From: DASTQL01 sp035761805
GTDB lineage: Bacteria > Actinomycetota > Actinomycetes > Jiangellales > Jiangellaceae
Assembly (NCBI GenBank): GCA_035761805.1
Contig: DASTQL010000172.1
Span: 1 to 34,972, forward strand
Length of the DNA stretch: 34,972 nucleotides
Direction of reading: 5' to 3'
The translations under genes were made by a program, and so were the position numbers. Positions 22,403 to 30,359 of this stretch are shown one piece after another. The notes beneath the pieces are model-generated. The model saw only the letters and a program-made list of their open reading frames with translations. It was not told the origin of the DNA and did not search any database. Position 1 is the stretch's first letter. The number at the start of each line of letters is the position of its first letter.

Positions 22403-23809
22403 GTGGCGCGGCCCCCCACGTGGGATCCCAAGGGCCACCGCCGGGGCCCGGGGCGGCGCCCGGACGCCAGCCGGCGAGCTGCGCTGGAGGCCGTGAACGC
22501 GGTGACCGGCCGCGACGCGTACGCCAATCTCGTGCTCCCCGGCCTGCTCCGCGCGCGTGGCCTCGCGGGACGCGACGCCGCTCTGGCGACCGAGCTCGTG
22601 TACGGCACCTTGCGCGGACTGGGCACCTACGACGTGGTGCTCGCGCGCTGCCTCGACCGGGCACCGGACGAGCTCGACCCCGTCGTTCGTGACGTGCTCC
22701 GGCTGGGGGCGCACCAGCTCCTCTCGACCCGGGTCCCGCCGCACGCCGCGGTCGCCACGTCGGTCGACCTCGTACGGGAGGTGGCCGGAGCCGGAGCGGC
22801 CCGCCTCGTCAACGCGGTGCTCCGGCGCGTCGCGGAACGGGACCTGGACGGGTGGGTCGCCGAGCTGGGGCCGGATCCGGCCGACGACCCGGTGGGCCAC
22901 CTGGCCGTCCGGCACGCCCACCCGCGCTGGGTGGCCGAGGCCCTGCTCGCGGCGCTCGGGGACGACCTCGGGGCACTGGAGGCCGCCCTCAGGGCCGACA
23001 ACCAACCGCCCGAGGTGACGCTCGTGGCCAGGCCCGGCCGCGCCACCGTGCCCGAGCTCCTCACGGCGGGCGCGGAGCCGGGCCGGTGGTCCCCGCTCGC
23101 GGCCCGGTGGCCACGGGGAGCGCCGGGCGACGTGGAGGCGGTGACGCAGGGCCGGGCCGGCGTCCAGGACGAGGGCTCCCAGCTCGTGGCCCTCGCCCTC
23201 GCCGCCGCCGGCATGGACGGCCCGGACCGCCGGTGGCTCGACCTGTGCGCGGGCCCTGGGGGAAAGGCGGCCCTGCTGGCTGGTCTCGCCGCACAGCGCG
23301 AGGCCTCACTGCTCGCGGTCGAGCTCCACCCCCACCGGGCCCGGCTGGTCGCGTCGGCACTCGACGGCTCGCCCGGCCCGGCGACGGTGGTCGTGGCGGA
23401 CGGCGCGGTCCCAGCCTGGCAGCCGGGCTCCTTCGACCGCGTCCTGGTGGACGCACCGTGCACCGGGCTCGGGGCCCTGCGCAGGCGCCCGGAGTCGAGG
23501 TGGCGCCGCACTCCCGCAGACGTGGCGGCCCTGCACGCGCTCCAGGTCGTCCTGCTCGGCTCGGCCCTGGACGCAACCCGTCCCGGCGGCGTCGTCGCCT
23601 ACGTCACGTGCTCACCGCACCCGGACGAGACCCGGTCCGTCGTCGACGAGGCGCTCGACGGGCGCCCAGGGATCGGCCGGCTCGACGCGCGACCCCTCCT
23701 CCCGGCTGTGCCGCACCTGGGCGAGGGCCCCGACGTCCAGCTGTGGCCGCACCTGCACGGCACCGACGCGATGTACCTGGCCGTGCTCCGAACCACGGCC
23801 CGACGCTAG
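22403..23809 (+). CDS. rsmB: 16S rRNA (cytosine-C5) methyltransferase RsmB/Fmu-like
   Basis: Methylates a cytosine in 16S rRNA (C967 in E. coli numbering). The 468-aa protein has an N-terminal NusB-like RNA-binding domain (about residues 25-155, RRAALEAVNAV to RRVAER). The C-terminal SAM domain has DLCAGPGGKAALLA, VDAPCTGLGALRRRPESRW and YVTCSPHPDET; the cysteines in DAPC and VTCS are the general and nucleophilic pair. GTG start 3 bp after fmt. The fmt-rsmB-rpe order matches mycobacteria. Confidence 0.94.
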   Translation: MARPPTWDPKGHRRGPGRRPDASRRAALEAVNAVTGRDAYANLVLPGLLRARGLAGRDAALATELVYGTLRGLGTYDVVLARCLDRAPDELDPVVRDVLRLGAHQLLSTRVPPHAAVATSVDLVREVAGAGAARLVNAVLRRVAERDLDGWVAELGPDPADDPVGHLAVRHAHPRWVAEALLAALGDDLGALEAALRADNQPPEVTLVARPGRATVPELLTAGAEPGRWSPLAARWPRGAPGDVEAVTQGRAGVQDEGSQLVALALAAAGMDGPDRRWLDLCAGPGGKAALLAGLAAQREASLLAVELHPHRARLVASALDGSPGPATVVVADGAVPAWQPGSFDRVLVDAPCTGLGALRRRPESRWRRTPADVAALHALQVVLLGSALDATRPGGVVAYVTCSPHPDETRSVVDEALDGRPGIGRLDARPLLPAVPHLGEGPDVQLWPHLHGTDAMYLAVLRTTARR

Positions 23810-23812
23810 GGT
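23807..23812 (+). promoter_or_regulatory. -10-like hexamer overlapping the rsmB stop
   Basis: TAGGGT, whose first three bases are the rsmB stop codon, ends 8 nt before the rpe GTG. It suggests an internal, perhaps leaderless, promoter for rpe. Confidence 0.3.
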
Positions 23813-23820
23813 CCGGCACC

Positions 23821-24486
23821 GTGGGAGTGCAGATCTCGCCCAGCATCCTGTCCGCCGACTTCGCCAACCTCGAACGGGAGGTCGGGAGGCTGCGCGGGGC
23901 CGACTGGGTGCACGTCGACGTCATGGACAACCACTTCGTCCCCAACCTGACCATCGGCCTTCCCGTCGTCGAGGCCCTGCTCGCCCGTACCGACCTGCCG
24001 GTGGACTGCCACCTGATGATCGACGACCCCGACCGCTGGGCGCCGGCCTATGCGGAGGCGGGCGCGAAGTCGGTGACCTTCCACGTGGAGGCGGCGGGTG
24101 CGCCGATCCGGCTGGCCCGGGAGGTCCGGGCGGCGGGGGCGCGGGCCGGCCTCGCGCTCAAGCCGGCCACGCCGGTCGAGCCCTACGCGGACCTGCTGCC
24201 CGAGCTCGACATGATCCTGGTGATGACGGTGGAGCCCGGCTTCGGCGGCCAGTCCTTCCTGGACGCCTGCCTGCCCAAGGTCCGCCGCGCTCGGGAGATG
24301 GTGCGCCGGAGTGGGCTGGACGTCTGGGTCCAGGTGGACGGGGGCATCTCCGCGGAGACCGTCGAGCGGGCCGCCGGGGCGGGGGCCGACGTCTTCGTCG
24401 CCGGCTCGGCGGTCTACACCGCCGAGGACGCGGCCGCCGAGATCCAGCGCCTCCGGTCACTGGCCACCCAGGCCAACCGGGCCTGA
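23821..24486 (+). CDS. rpe: Ribulose-phosphate 3-epimerase
   Basis: Interconverts ribulose 5-phosphate and xylulose 5-phosphate; 221 aa TIM barrel. Motifs are ISPSILSADFANL, HVDVMDNHFVPNLTIG, VDCHLMI, MTVEPGFGGQSF and VQVDGGIS, containing the metal-binding His/Asp set. GTG at 23821 is chosen; GTG at 23827 is a near alternative. The link with riboflavin genes downstream is logical, since ribulose 5-phosphate is a precursor used by RibBA. Confidence 0.96.
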   Translation: MGVQISPSILSADFANLEREVGRLRGADWVHVDVMDNHFVPNLTIGLPVVEALLARTDLPVDCHLMIDDPDRWAPAYAEAGAKSVTFHVEAAGAPIRLAREVRAAGARAGLALKPATPVEPYADLLPELDMILVMTVEPGFGGQSFLDACLPKVRRAREMVRRSGLDVWVQVDGGISAETVERAAGAGADVFVAGSAVYTAEDAAAEIQRLRSLATQANRA

Positions 24487-24551
24487 GCATCGCGCCCGAC
24501 CGCCGAGGAATCCGCGGTGCATGTCAGACTGCTCCCCGTACGACAGCAGCA

Positions 24552-24680
24552 CGCGTGCTCCGGGGTCGGTGCAATTCCGAACCGGCGGTGACAGTCCGCG
24601 ACCCGACCGCAGCCGGCGGTCGGTGGACCCGGTGGAACTCCGGGGCCGACGGTGAGAGTCCGGATGGGAGGACGCACGCG
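24552..24680 (+). ncRNA. FMN riboswitch (RFN element)
   Basis: Aptamer that senses flavin mononucleotide ahead of ribD. The outer helix P1 pairs 24552-24558 with 24674-24680. Conserved core pieces are present: CCGGGGTCGGTGCAATTCCG, ACCGGCGGTGACAGTCCGCG, GTGGAACTCCGG and GGTGAGAGTCCGGATGGGAG. Bound FMN should lower expression of the ribD-ribE-ribBA-ribH genes downstream. Confidence 0.95.
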
Positions 24681-24764
24681 CGGCCGCGCGTCGGGTAGCC
24701 CGTCGGGCTGCGTCCGAGGCGGTCGTCACCCCGGGGACCGCGTCCGACCGGACCGGACCAGGAG
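24674..24764 (+). promoter_or_regulatory. Riboswitch expression platform
   Basis: A perfect 16-bp palindrome, ACGCGCGGCCGCGCGT (24676-24691), shares bases with the 3' strand of P1, so P1 closure and this hairpin exclude each other. Two more hairpins follow: AGCCC/GGGCT (24697-24709) and GCGGTC/GACCGC (within 24718-24743). The ribosome site AGGAG (24760-24764) precedes ATG 24770. Whether control is by termination or translation is not clear from sequence; no U-run is seen. Confidence 0.6.
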
Positions 24765-24769
24765 CGCTG

Positions 24770-25798
24770 ATGGCGAGCCCGACCGAGGTGGCGGCGATGC
24801 GCCGCGCCCTCGACCTCGCCCGCACGGCCGGTGTCCCCCCGACCCCCAACCCGCGGGTGGGGTGCGTCCTGCTCGGAGGTGACGGCCAGGTCGTCGGGGA
24901 GGGGTACGGCCGCGGGGCCGGTCGCCGGCACGCCGAGGCGGACGCGCTGCTCGAGGCGGGGGAGCTCGCGCGCGGCGCCACCGCCGTGGTGACGCTCGAG
25001 CCGTGCAACCACTCCGGACGTACCGGACCGTGCAGCACGGCGCTCCTGGCGGCAGGTGTCGGCCGGCTGGTCTACGCGCAGGCCGACCGCAACCCCATGG
25101 CCCGGGGGGGCGCCGAGACCCTGCGTGCGGCCGGGGTCGACGTGGAGGGCGGCGTGCTGGCAGAGGAGGCGCGGTCGGTGAACCCGCAGTTCACCGCCAG
25201 CATGGAGATGCAGCGCCCGTACGTGACCTGGAAGCTCGCCGCCACGCTCGACGGCCGCAGTGCCGCAGCCGACGGCACCAGCCGCTGGATCACCGGCCCG
25301 GCGGCCCGGCGCGACGTCCACCGGCAGCGGGAGCTCCACGACGTGGTCCTCGTCGGGACGGGGACCGTCCGGGGCGACGACCCCCAGCTCACCGTCCGCG
25401 ACGAGCACGACCGGCCCGTGGACCGCCGCTTCCAGCCGCTGCGCGCCGTGATGGGACGCTCCGAGCTGCCGGCGGGCAGCTGCGTCCTCGACGACGCCGC
25501 ACCGACGGTGCACCTGCGCACGCGCGAGCCCACCGACGCCCTCGCCCAGCTCTACGCGACCAACCGGCAGTTCGTCTGGTTGGAGGGCGGCCCCACGCTG
25601 GCGGCGGCCTTCCTCGCCGCCGGGCTGGTGGACCGCGTGGTCGCCTACGTCGCGCCGGCGCTGCTGGGTGCCGGGCTCCCCGCCGTCTGCGACCTCGGCG
25701 TGCGCACGATCGGCGACGCCGTACGGCTGGCACTCGACGACGTCACGCGGCTGGGCGACGACGTCCGCCTCACGGCCACCGTCAACAGGGAGGTCTGA
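24770..25798 (+). CDS. ribD: Bifunctional riboflavin deaminase/reductase RibD
   Basis: Carries out steps two and three of riboflavin synthesis. The 342-aa protein has an N-terminal deaminase domain with zinc ligands H54 (and catalytic E56) in RRHAEADAL and C79 and C88 in EPCNHSGRTGPCS. The C-terminal reductase domain begins about residue 148 (RPYVTWKLAATLDGRSA) and has WITGPAAR and WLEGGPTLAAAFL. ATG follows AGGAG. First gene under the FMN riboswitch. Confidence 0.96.
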   Translation: MASPTEVAAMRRALDLARTAGVPPTPNPRVGCVLLGGDGQVVGEGYGRGAGRRHAEADALLEAGELARGATAVVTLEPCNHSGRTGPCSTALLAAGVGRLVYAQADRNPMARGGAETLRAAGVDVEGGVLAEEARSVNPQFTASMEMQRPYVTWKLAATLDGRSAAADGTSRWITGPAARRDVHRQRELHDVVLVGTGTVRGDDPQLTVRDEHDRPVDRRFQPLRAVMGRSELPAGSCVLDDAAPTVHLRTREPTDALAQLYATNRQFVWLEGGPTLAAAFLAAGLVDRVVAYVAPALLGAGLPAVCDLGVRTIGDAVRLALDDVTRLGDDVRLTATVNREV

Positions 25799-25800
25799 CC

Positions 25801-26403
25801 ATGTTCACCGGCATCGTCGAGGAGCTCGGGGAGGTGGTCGAGCTCGAGCACGTCGGTGACTCCGCGCGGTTGCGGGTCCGGGCCGAGCGGGCCGCCGCCG
25901 ACGCGCGCCACGGGGACTCCATCGCCGTCAACGGCGTGTGCCTCACGGTGACCGAGTGCTCGAAGAGCGCCTTCACCGCCGACGTCATGGCCGAGACGCT
26001 GCACCGCTCGGGGCTGGGCCGGCTCGCCCCCGGTGCCCGGGTGAACCTCGAGCGGGCGGCCCGCCTGTCCGACCGGCTCGGGGGCCATCTCGTCCAAGGA
26101 CATGTCGACGGCGTCGGCACGGTGCTGTCCCGGACGCCGTCGGCGCACTGGGAGGTCGTGCGCGTCTCCCTGCCGGAGGCGCTGGCACGGTACGTCGTCG
26201 AGAAGGGGTCGATCGCGGTGGACGGGGTCTCCCTGACCGTGAGCGCGACGGGGCCGGGATGGTTCGAGGTGAGCCTGGTGCCGACGACCCTCGCGGCGAC
26301 GACACTGGGCGCCGTACGGGAGGGAGATCCGGTCAACCTCGAGGTGGACGTCATCGCGAAGTACGTCGAACGGCTGCTCGCCCACGACGGGGGGCAGGGG
26401 TGA
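25801..26403 (+). CDS. ribE: Riboflavin synthase, alpha subunit
   Basis: Dismutates two 6,7-dimethyl-8-ribityllumazine molecules into riboflavin; 200 aa. The start MFTGIVEELG is diagnostic. Two homologous barrels are visible: DSIAVNGVCLTVTE with GHLVQGHVDGVG, and KGSIAVDGVSLTVSA. ATG lies 2 bp after ribD with GGGAGGT upstream. The larger open frame covering it is a shadow of ribD. Confidence 0.96.
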   Translation: MFTGIVEELGEVVELEHVGDSARLRVRAERAAADARHGDSIAVNGVCLTVTECSKSAFTADVMAETLHRSGLGRLAPGARVNLERAARLSDRLGGHLVQGHVDGVGTVLSRTPSAHWEVVRVSLPEALARYVVEKGSIAVDGVSLTVSATGPGWFEVSLVPTTLAATTLGAVREGDPVNLEVDVIAKYVERLLAHDGGQG

Positions 26404-27647
26404 TCGACGTCCGGCTGGACCCGGTCGAGCGGGCGGTCGCCGACATCGCCGCCGGCCGACCCGTCGTCGTGGTCGACGACGAGGACCGTGAGAACGAGGG
26501 CGACATCATCTTCGCGGCCGGCAAGACGACGCCGGAGCTGATGGCCTTCACCATCCGTTGGACCAGCGGCTTCGTGTGCGTGGCCATGGAGGGCCAGACC
26601 CTCGACCGGCTGCACCTGCCGCTCATGACGCCCAACAACCGCGAGCGGATGCGGACCGCCTACACCGTGTCCGTCGACGCGCGTGACGGCGTGACCACCG
26701 GGATCTCCGCCGCCGACCGGGCGCACACGGTGCGCGTGCTGGTGGACTCCGCAACCGAGCCGTACGAGATCGTCCAGCCGGGGCACGTGCTCCCGTTGCG
26801 CTACCGCGAGGGGGGTGTGCTCGTCCGCCCCGGCCACACGGAGGCGGCCGTCGACCTGGCCCGGCTGGCCGGGTTGACGCCGGCGGGCGTCTTGTGCGAG
26901 GTCGTCAACGACGACGGGTCGATGGCTCGCGGCCCGGAGCTGCGCGCGTTCGCTGATCGGCACGGGCTGGCGCTGATCTCCATCGCCGACCTCATCGCCT
27001 ACCGGCGGCGCCACGAGAGCCTCGTGACGCTGGTCGCCGAGACCCGGCTGCCCACCGAGCACGGGGAGTTCCGGGCGTACGCCTACCGCGACCACGTGGA
27101 CGGCGTCGAGCACGTGGCGCTGGTGGCGGGCGAGGTGGGTGACGGCGAGGACATCCTCGTCCGCGTGCACTCGGAGTGCCTGACCGGCGACGTGCTGGGG
27201 TCCCTGCGGTGCGACTGCGGCCCCCAGCTGGACGCGGCGCTCGTCCGGGTGGCGGCCGAGGGGCGCGGCCTCGTGCTCTACATGCGCGGTCACGAGGGCC
27301 GGGGCATCGGCCTGGCCCACAAGCTGCGCGCCTACCAGCTCCAGGACGCCGGCCACGACACCGTCGACGCCAACCTGGAGCTCGGGCTGCCGGCCGACGC
27401 CCGGGACTACGGGACCGGCGCGCAGATCCTGGCCGAGCTCGGCGTCCGCTCGATGCGGCTGCTCACGAACAACCCGGCCAAGCGGGCCGGGCTGGAGGGC
27501 TACGGCCTGACGATCAGCGAGCGGCTGTCGCTGCCGATCCGGGCGACGCGGGAGAACATCCGGTACCTGCGGACCAAGCGCGACCGGATGGGTCACGACC
27601 TGCCCGACCTGCCCGACCTCACCGACCTCGAGGGGAGCCCCACGTGA
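26400..27647 (+). CDS. ribBA: RibBA: DHBP synthase / GTP cyclohydrolase II
   Basis: Fused enzyme of 415 aa supplying both riboflavin precursors. The N-terminal DHBP synthase half (1 to about 203) has DDEDRENEGD, YTVSVDARDGVTTGISAADR and RPGHTEAAVDLARLAG. The C-terminal GTP cyclohydrolase II half has zinc ligands C260, C271 and C273 (HSECLTGDVLGSLRCDCG) and RGHEGRGIGL. Both active sites look intact. GTG overlaps the ribE stop. The tail is a short run of Asp-Leu-Pro repeats (DLPDLPDLTDLEG), coded by near-identical 9-bp units at 27597-27629. Confidence 0.96.
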   Translation: MIDVRLDPVERAVADIAAGRPVVVVDDEDRENEGDIIFAAGKTTPELMAFTIRWTSGFVCVAMEGQTLDRLHLPLMTPNNRERMRTAYTVSVDARDGVTTGISAADRAHTVRVLVDSATEPYEIVQPGHVLPLRYREGGVLVRPGHTEAAVDLARLAGLTPAGVLCEVVNDDGSMARGPELRAFADRHGLALISIADLIAYRRRHESLVTLVAETRLPTEHGEFRAYAYRDHVDGVEHVALVAGEVGDGEDILVRVHSECLTGDVLGSLRCDCGPQLDAALVRVAAEGRGLVLYMRGHEGRGIGLAHKLRAYQLQDAGHDTVDANLELGLPADARDYGTGAQILAELGVRSMRLLTNNPAKRAGLEGYGLTISERLSLPIRATRENIRYLRTKRDRMGHDLPDLPDLTDLEGSPT

Positions 27648-28120
27648 GCCGAGCCGGCGCACCCGAGCTGGTCCTGGAGCAGACCGAGGACCTGCGCGTC
27701 GCGGTGGTCGCGGCCCGCTGGCACGCCGAGGTGATGGACGGCCTGCTGGCGGGGGCGCACCGGGCACTGGACGAGGCCGGCGTGCGCGCCCCCCTGGTGC
27801 TCCGGGTGCCGGGGTCCTTCGAGCTGCCCGTGGCGGCCGCGCGGGCTGCCCGGTCGGGCTACGACGCCGTCATCGCTCTCGGGGTCGTGGTTCGGGGTGG
27901 CACTCCACACTTCGAGTACGTCTGCCAGGCAGCCACCCAGGGCCTGACCCACGTGTCGGTCGAGTCGGGCGTTCCGGTCGGCTTCGGCGTGCTCACGTGC
28001 GACACCGACGAGCAGGCCCGGGACCGCGCGGGTCTCCCCGGCTCGCGCGAGGACAAGGGCTACGAGGCGGCCCAGGCCGCCCTGGCCACGGTCGTGACCC
28101 TGCGCGCCTCGTCCCTCTGA
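27644..28120 (+). CDS. ribH: Lumazine synthase (riboflavin synthase beta)
   Basis: Condenses the RibBA and RibD products into 6,7-dimethyl-8-ribityllumazine; 158 aa, expected to form an icosahedral or pentameric shell. Motifs are VAARWHAEVMDGLL, VPGSFELPVAA, ALGVVVRGGTPHFEYVC (with catalytic histidine) and PVGFGVLTCDTDEQA. Residues RAGL and GYEAAQAAL close the protein. GTG overlaps the ribBA stop. Last gene of the riboflavin group. Confidence 0.95.
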   Translation: MSRAGAPELVLEQTEDLRVAVVAARWHAEVMDGLLAGAHRALDEAGVRAPLVLRVPGSFELPVAAARAARSGYDAVIALGVVVRGGTPHFEYVCQAATQGLTHVSVESGVPVGFGVLTCDTDEQARDRAGLPGSREDKGYEAAQAALATVVTLRASSL

Positions 28121-28163
28121 CGTGGACCGGCGTCCCGGCACCGGCGGGCGCCCCGGCCATCCG

Positions 28164-28169
28164 TACCCT
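28164..28169 (+). promoter_or_regulatory. -10 hexamer for leaderless hisE
   Basis: TACCCT is followed by 6 nt and the hisE GTG at 28176, the same spacing as at ctaA, sufR and moxR. It marks a new transcription unit in the 55-bp gap after ribH. Confidence 0.5.
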
Positions 28170-28175
28170 GGGCGC

Positions 28176-28439
28176 GTGAAGACCTTCGACGCCCTGTGGG
28201 CCGAGCTGTCCGCCAAGGTGGCGGCGGGCGCGGACGGCTCGGGGACCGTGGAGGCGGTGCGGCACGGCGTGCACCACGTCGGCAAGAAGGTCGTCGAGGA
28301 GGCGGCGGAGTCCTGGATGGCGGCCGAGCACGAGTCCGCCGACCGGGCCGCGCAGGAGATCTCGCAGCTCCTCTACCAGGTCCAGGTCCTCATGCTGGCG
28401 CGCGGCCTCGACCTCGACGACGTCTACGCCCACCTCTGA
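28176..28439 (+). CDS. hisE: Phosphoribosyl-ATP diphosphatase
   Basis: Second enzyme of histidine synthesis, 87 aa, a free-standing HisE as usual in actinobacteria. It has the MazG-like metal-binding helices with HHVGKKVVEEAAE and EISQLLYQVQVLMLARGL. GTG at 28176 matches the leaderless promoter; the longer frame upstream is not needed. It lies 24 bp before hisG. Confidence 0.94.
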   Translation: MKTFDALWAELSAKVAAGADGSGTVEAVRHGVHHVGKKVVEEAAESWMAAEHESADRAAQEISQLLYQVQVLMLARGLDLDDVYAHL

Positions 28440-28463
28440 CCCGCCGCACGGAAGGCCACCCGC

Positions 28464-29324
28464 ATGACCGCCCCGACCCCGCTCCGGGTCGCCGTGCCCA
28501 ACAAGGGCGCCCTGGCCGAACCCTCCGCCGACATGCTGAGGGAGGCGGGCTACCGCCAGCGTGCCGACGGCCGCGAGCTGGTGCTGCTCGACCCGGGCAA
28601 CAACGCCGAGTTCTTCTTCCTCCGGCCGAGGGACATCGCCGTCTACGTCGGGTCCGGCACCCTGGACGTCGGCATCACCGGCCGGGACCTGCTGCTCGAC
28701 TCTGGGGCTCCGGCCGAGGAGGTCCTCCCGCTGGGCTTCGGCGGCTCGACCTTCCGCTACGCCACCCGCCCCGGTACCGCCGACGGGGTCACCGGCTTCG
28801 CCGGGCTGCGCGTGGCCACCTCGTACGAGGGGATCGTCCGGAAGCACCTCGCCGAGGCGGGGGTCGAGGCCGAGGTGATCCGCCTCGACGGTGCCGTGGA
28901 GACCGCGGTCAGGCTGGGGGTCGCCGACGTGATCGCCGACGTGGTGTCAACCGGCAGTACCCTTCGGCAGGCGGGGCTCGAGGTCGTGGGTGACGCCATC
29001 CTCGAGTCCGAGGCGGTCCTGGTCCGGCGCACCGGGGCCGAGCAGTCTGCGGCGGTCGACCTCCTCGTCCGTCGGCTGCAGGGCGTCCTGGTCGCCCGCC
29101 GCTACGTGATGATGGACTACGACATCCGGGCGGAGCGGGTCGAGGAGGCCTGCGCCATCACCCCCGGGATCGAATCGCCCACCGTGTCGCCGCTGCACCG
29201 CGAGGGGTGGGTGGCGGTCCGGGCCATGGTCCCGCGGTCCCAGGCCCAGCAGATCATGGACGACCTCTGGGACCTCGGGGCCCGCGGGATCCTGGTCACC
29301 GACATCCACGCCTGCCGGCTGTAG
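28464..29324 (+). CDS. hisG: ATP phosphoribosyltransferase (long form)
   Basis: First and feedback-regulated enzyme of histidine synthesis, 286 aa. It has RVAVPNKGALAEPSADML, YVGSGTLDVGITGRDLL, the PRPP loop DVIADVVSTGSTLRQAGL, and a C-terminal regulatory domain (about 210-286, TVSPLHREGWVAVRAMVPRS). The presence of this domain means no HisZ is needed. ATG follows GGAAGG. No histidine genes other than hisE are nearby. Confidence 0.96.
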   Translation: MTAPTPLRVAVPNKGALAEPSADMLREAGYRQRADGRELVLLDPGNNAEFFFLRPRDIAVYVGSGTLDVGITGRDLLLDSGAPAEEVLPLGFGGSTFRYATRPGTADGVTGFAGLRVATSYEGIVRKHLAEAGVEAEVIRLDGAVETAVRLGVADVIADVVSTGSTLRQAGLEVVGDAILESEAVLVRRTGAEQSAAVDLLVRRLQGVLVARRYVMMDYDIRAERVEEACAITPGIESPTVSPLHREGWVAVRAMVPRSQAQQIMDDLWDLGARGILVTDIHACRL

Positions 29325-29347
29325 TCCGGGGCGGCACGTCCCCGGAC
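29324..29347 (+). terminator. Hairpin at the hisG stop
   Basis: GTCCGGGG (29324-29331) pairs perfectly with 29340-29347 around an 8-nt loop, beginning at the last base of the hisG stop codon. No U-run. Likely 3' end of hisEG. Confidence 0.55.
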
Positions 29348-29411
29348 GCCGGCCTGCCCGGGACCGGATCGTGCGGCGTCGTCGGCCGCGGCACGCGCGC
29401 CCCCGGCGTCG

Positions 29412-29417
29412 TACGGT
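29412..29417 (+). promoter_or_regulatory. -10 hexamer for leaderless moxR
   Basis: TACGGT, then 6 nt, then GTG at 29424. This spacing predicts a leaderless message for the moxR-coxE-xdhC-mocA unit. Confidence 0.5.
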
Positions 29418-29423
29418 GTGCTG

Positions 29424-30359
29424 GTGACGACGCCGGACGCGGTCGAGGACGCGGTCGCGGGGCGCGGCCTGCCGGGTGACCCTGCCGAGCTCGCGGCGCG
29501 GCTCGACGCGGTCGGCTACCTGGCCGACGAGGGGGTGGCGACGGCCGCCTTCCTGGCGCTGCGGATGGGGCGTCCCCTCTTCCTCGAGGGGGAGGCCGGC
29601 GTGGGCAAGACCTTCCTCGCGGCCAGCCTGGCCGACGCGCTGGGCGCCCCGTTGTTCCGGCTGCAGTGCTACGAGGGGCTGGACTCCTCCCAGGCGCTCT
29701 ACGACTGGGACTTCCCACGCCAGCTGCTTCACCTGCGGGCGGCCGAGGCAGCCGGCGTGCGCGACGCCGAGCGGCTCGAGCACGAGCTGTACGACCGCCG
29801 GTTCCTGCTGGCCCGGCCCCTGCTCCAGGCGATCGAGGCGAGCACCGACCTGTGCCCCGCCGTCCTGCTCGTGGACGAGGTCGACCGGGCCGACGACGAG
29901 TTCGAAGCCTTCCTCCTCGAGGTGCTGGGCGACGCGAGCATCACGATCCCCGAGCTCGGGACGGTACGGGCGGAGCGCCCACCGGTGGTCGTGCTCACGA
30001 GCAACCGCACCCGGGAGGTCCACGACGCCCTGAAGCGGCGCTGCCTCTACCACTGGCTCGAGCTGCCCGGCTTCGAGCGGGAGGTCGCCGTCATCCGGCG
30101 CCGCCTGCCCGGGGTGGGGGAGCGCCTCGCCCGCGACGTGGCCCGCGCCGTGCAGGGGCTCCGGCGGCTCGACCTGGTCAAGCCGCCCGGGCTCGCGGAG
30201 TCGGTCGACTGGGCCGCCGCGCTGGACGCGCTCGGCGCCCGTGGGCTGGACCCCGACCTCGCCGCCCGGACCCTGGGCGCCGTGCTCAAGTACCGCGAGG
30301 ACCAGGAGCGTGCCGTCGGCCAGGACCTGGCGGTGCCGACAGGGACCGGGCGACCGTGA
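29424..30359 (+). CDS. MoxR-family AAA+ ATPase (CoxD-like)
   Basis: ATP-dependent chaperone of 311 aa, expected to help mature a molybdenum hydroxylase. Walker A GEAGVGKT is at 56-63, Walker B AVLLVDEVDRAD at 146-157, and VVVLTSNRTREVHDALKRRC contains sensor 1 and the arginine finger region. QCYEGLDSSQALYDWDFPRQ is typical of the CoxD branch. GTG at 29424 is taken for its promoter spacing; GTG at 29418 is possible. It overlaps the VWA gene by 4 bp, the usual MoxR-VWA pairing. Confidence 0.92.
   Translation: MTTPDAVEDAVAGRGLPGDPAELAARLDAVGYLADEGVATAAFLALRMGRPLFLEGEAGVGKTFLAASLADALGAPLFRLQCYEGLDSSQALYDWDFPRQLLHLRAAEAAGVRDAERLEHELYDRRFLLARPLLQAIEASTDLCPAVLLVDEVDRADDEFEAFLLEVLGDASITIPELGTVRAERPPVVVLTSNRTREVHDALKRRCLYHWLELPGFEREVAVIRRRLPGVGERLARDVARAVQGLRRLDLVKPPGLAESVDWAAALDALGARGLDPDLAARTLGAVLKYREDQERAVGQDLAVPTGTGRP

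Noticed and set aside
27597..27629. 9-bp tandem repeats at the end of ribBA
   Set aside because: A short Asp-Leu-Pro tail outside both catalytic domains; probably neutral slippage.
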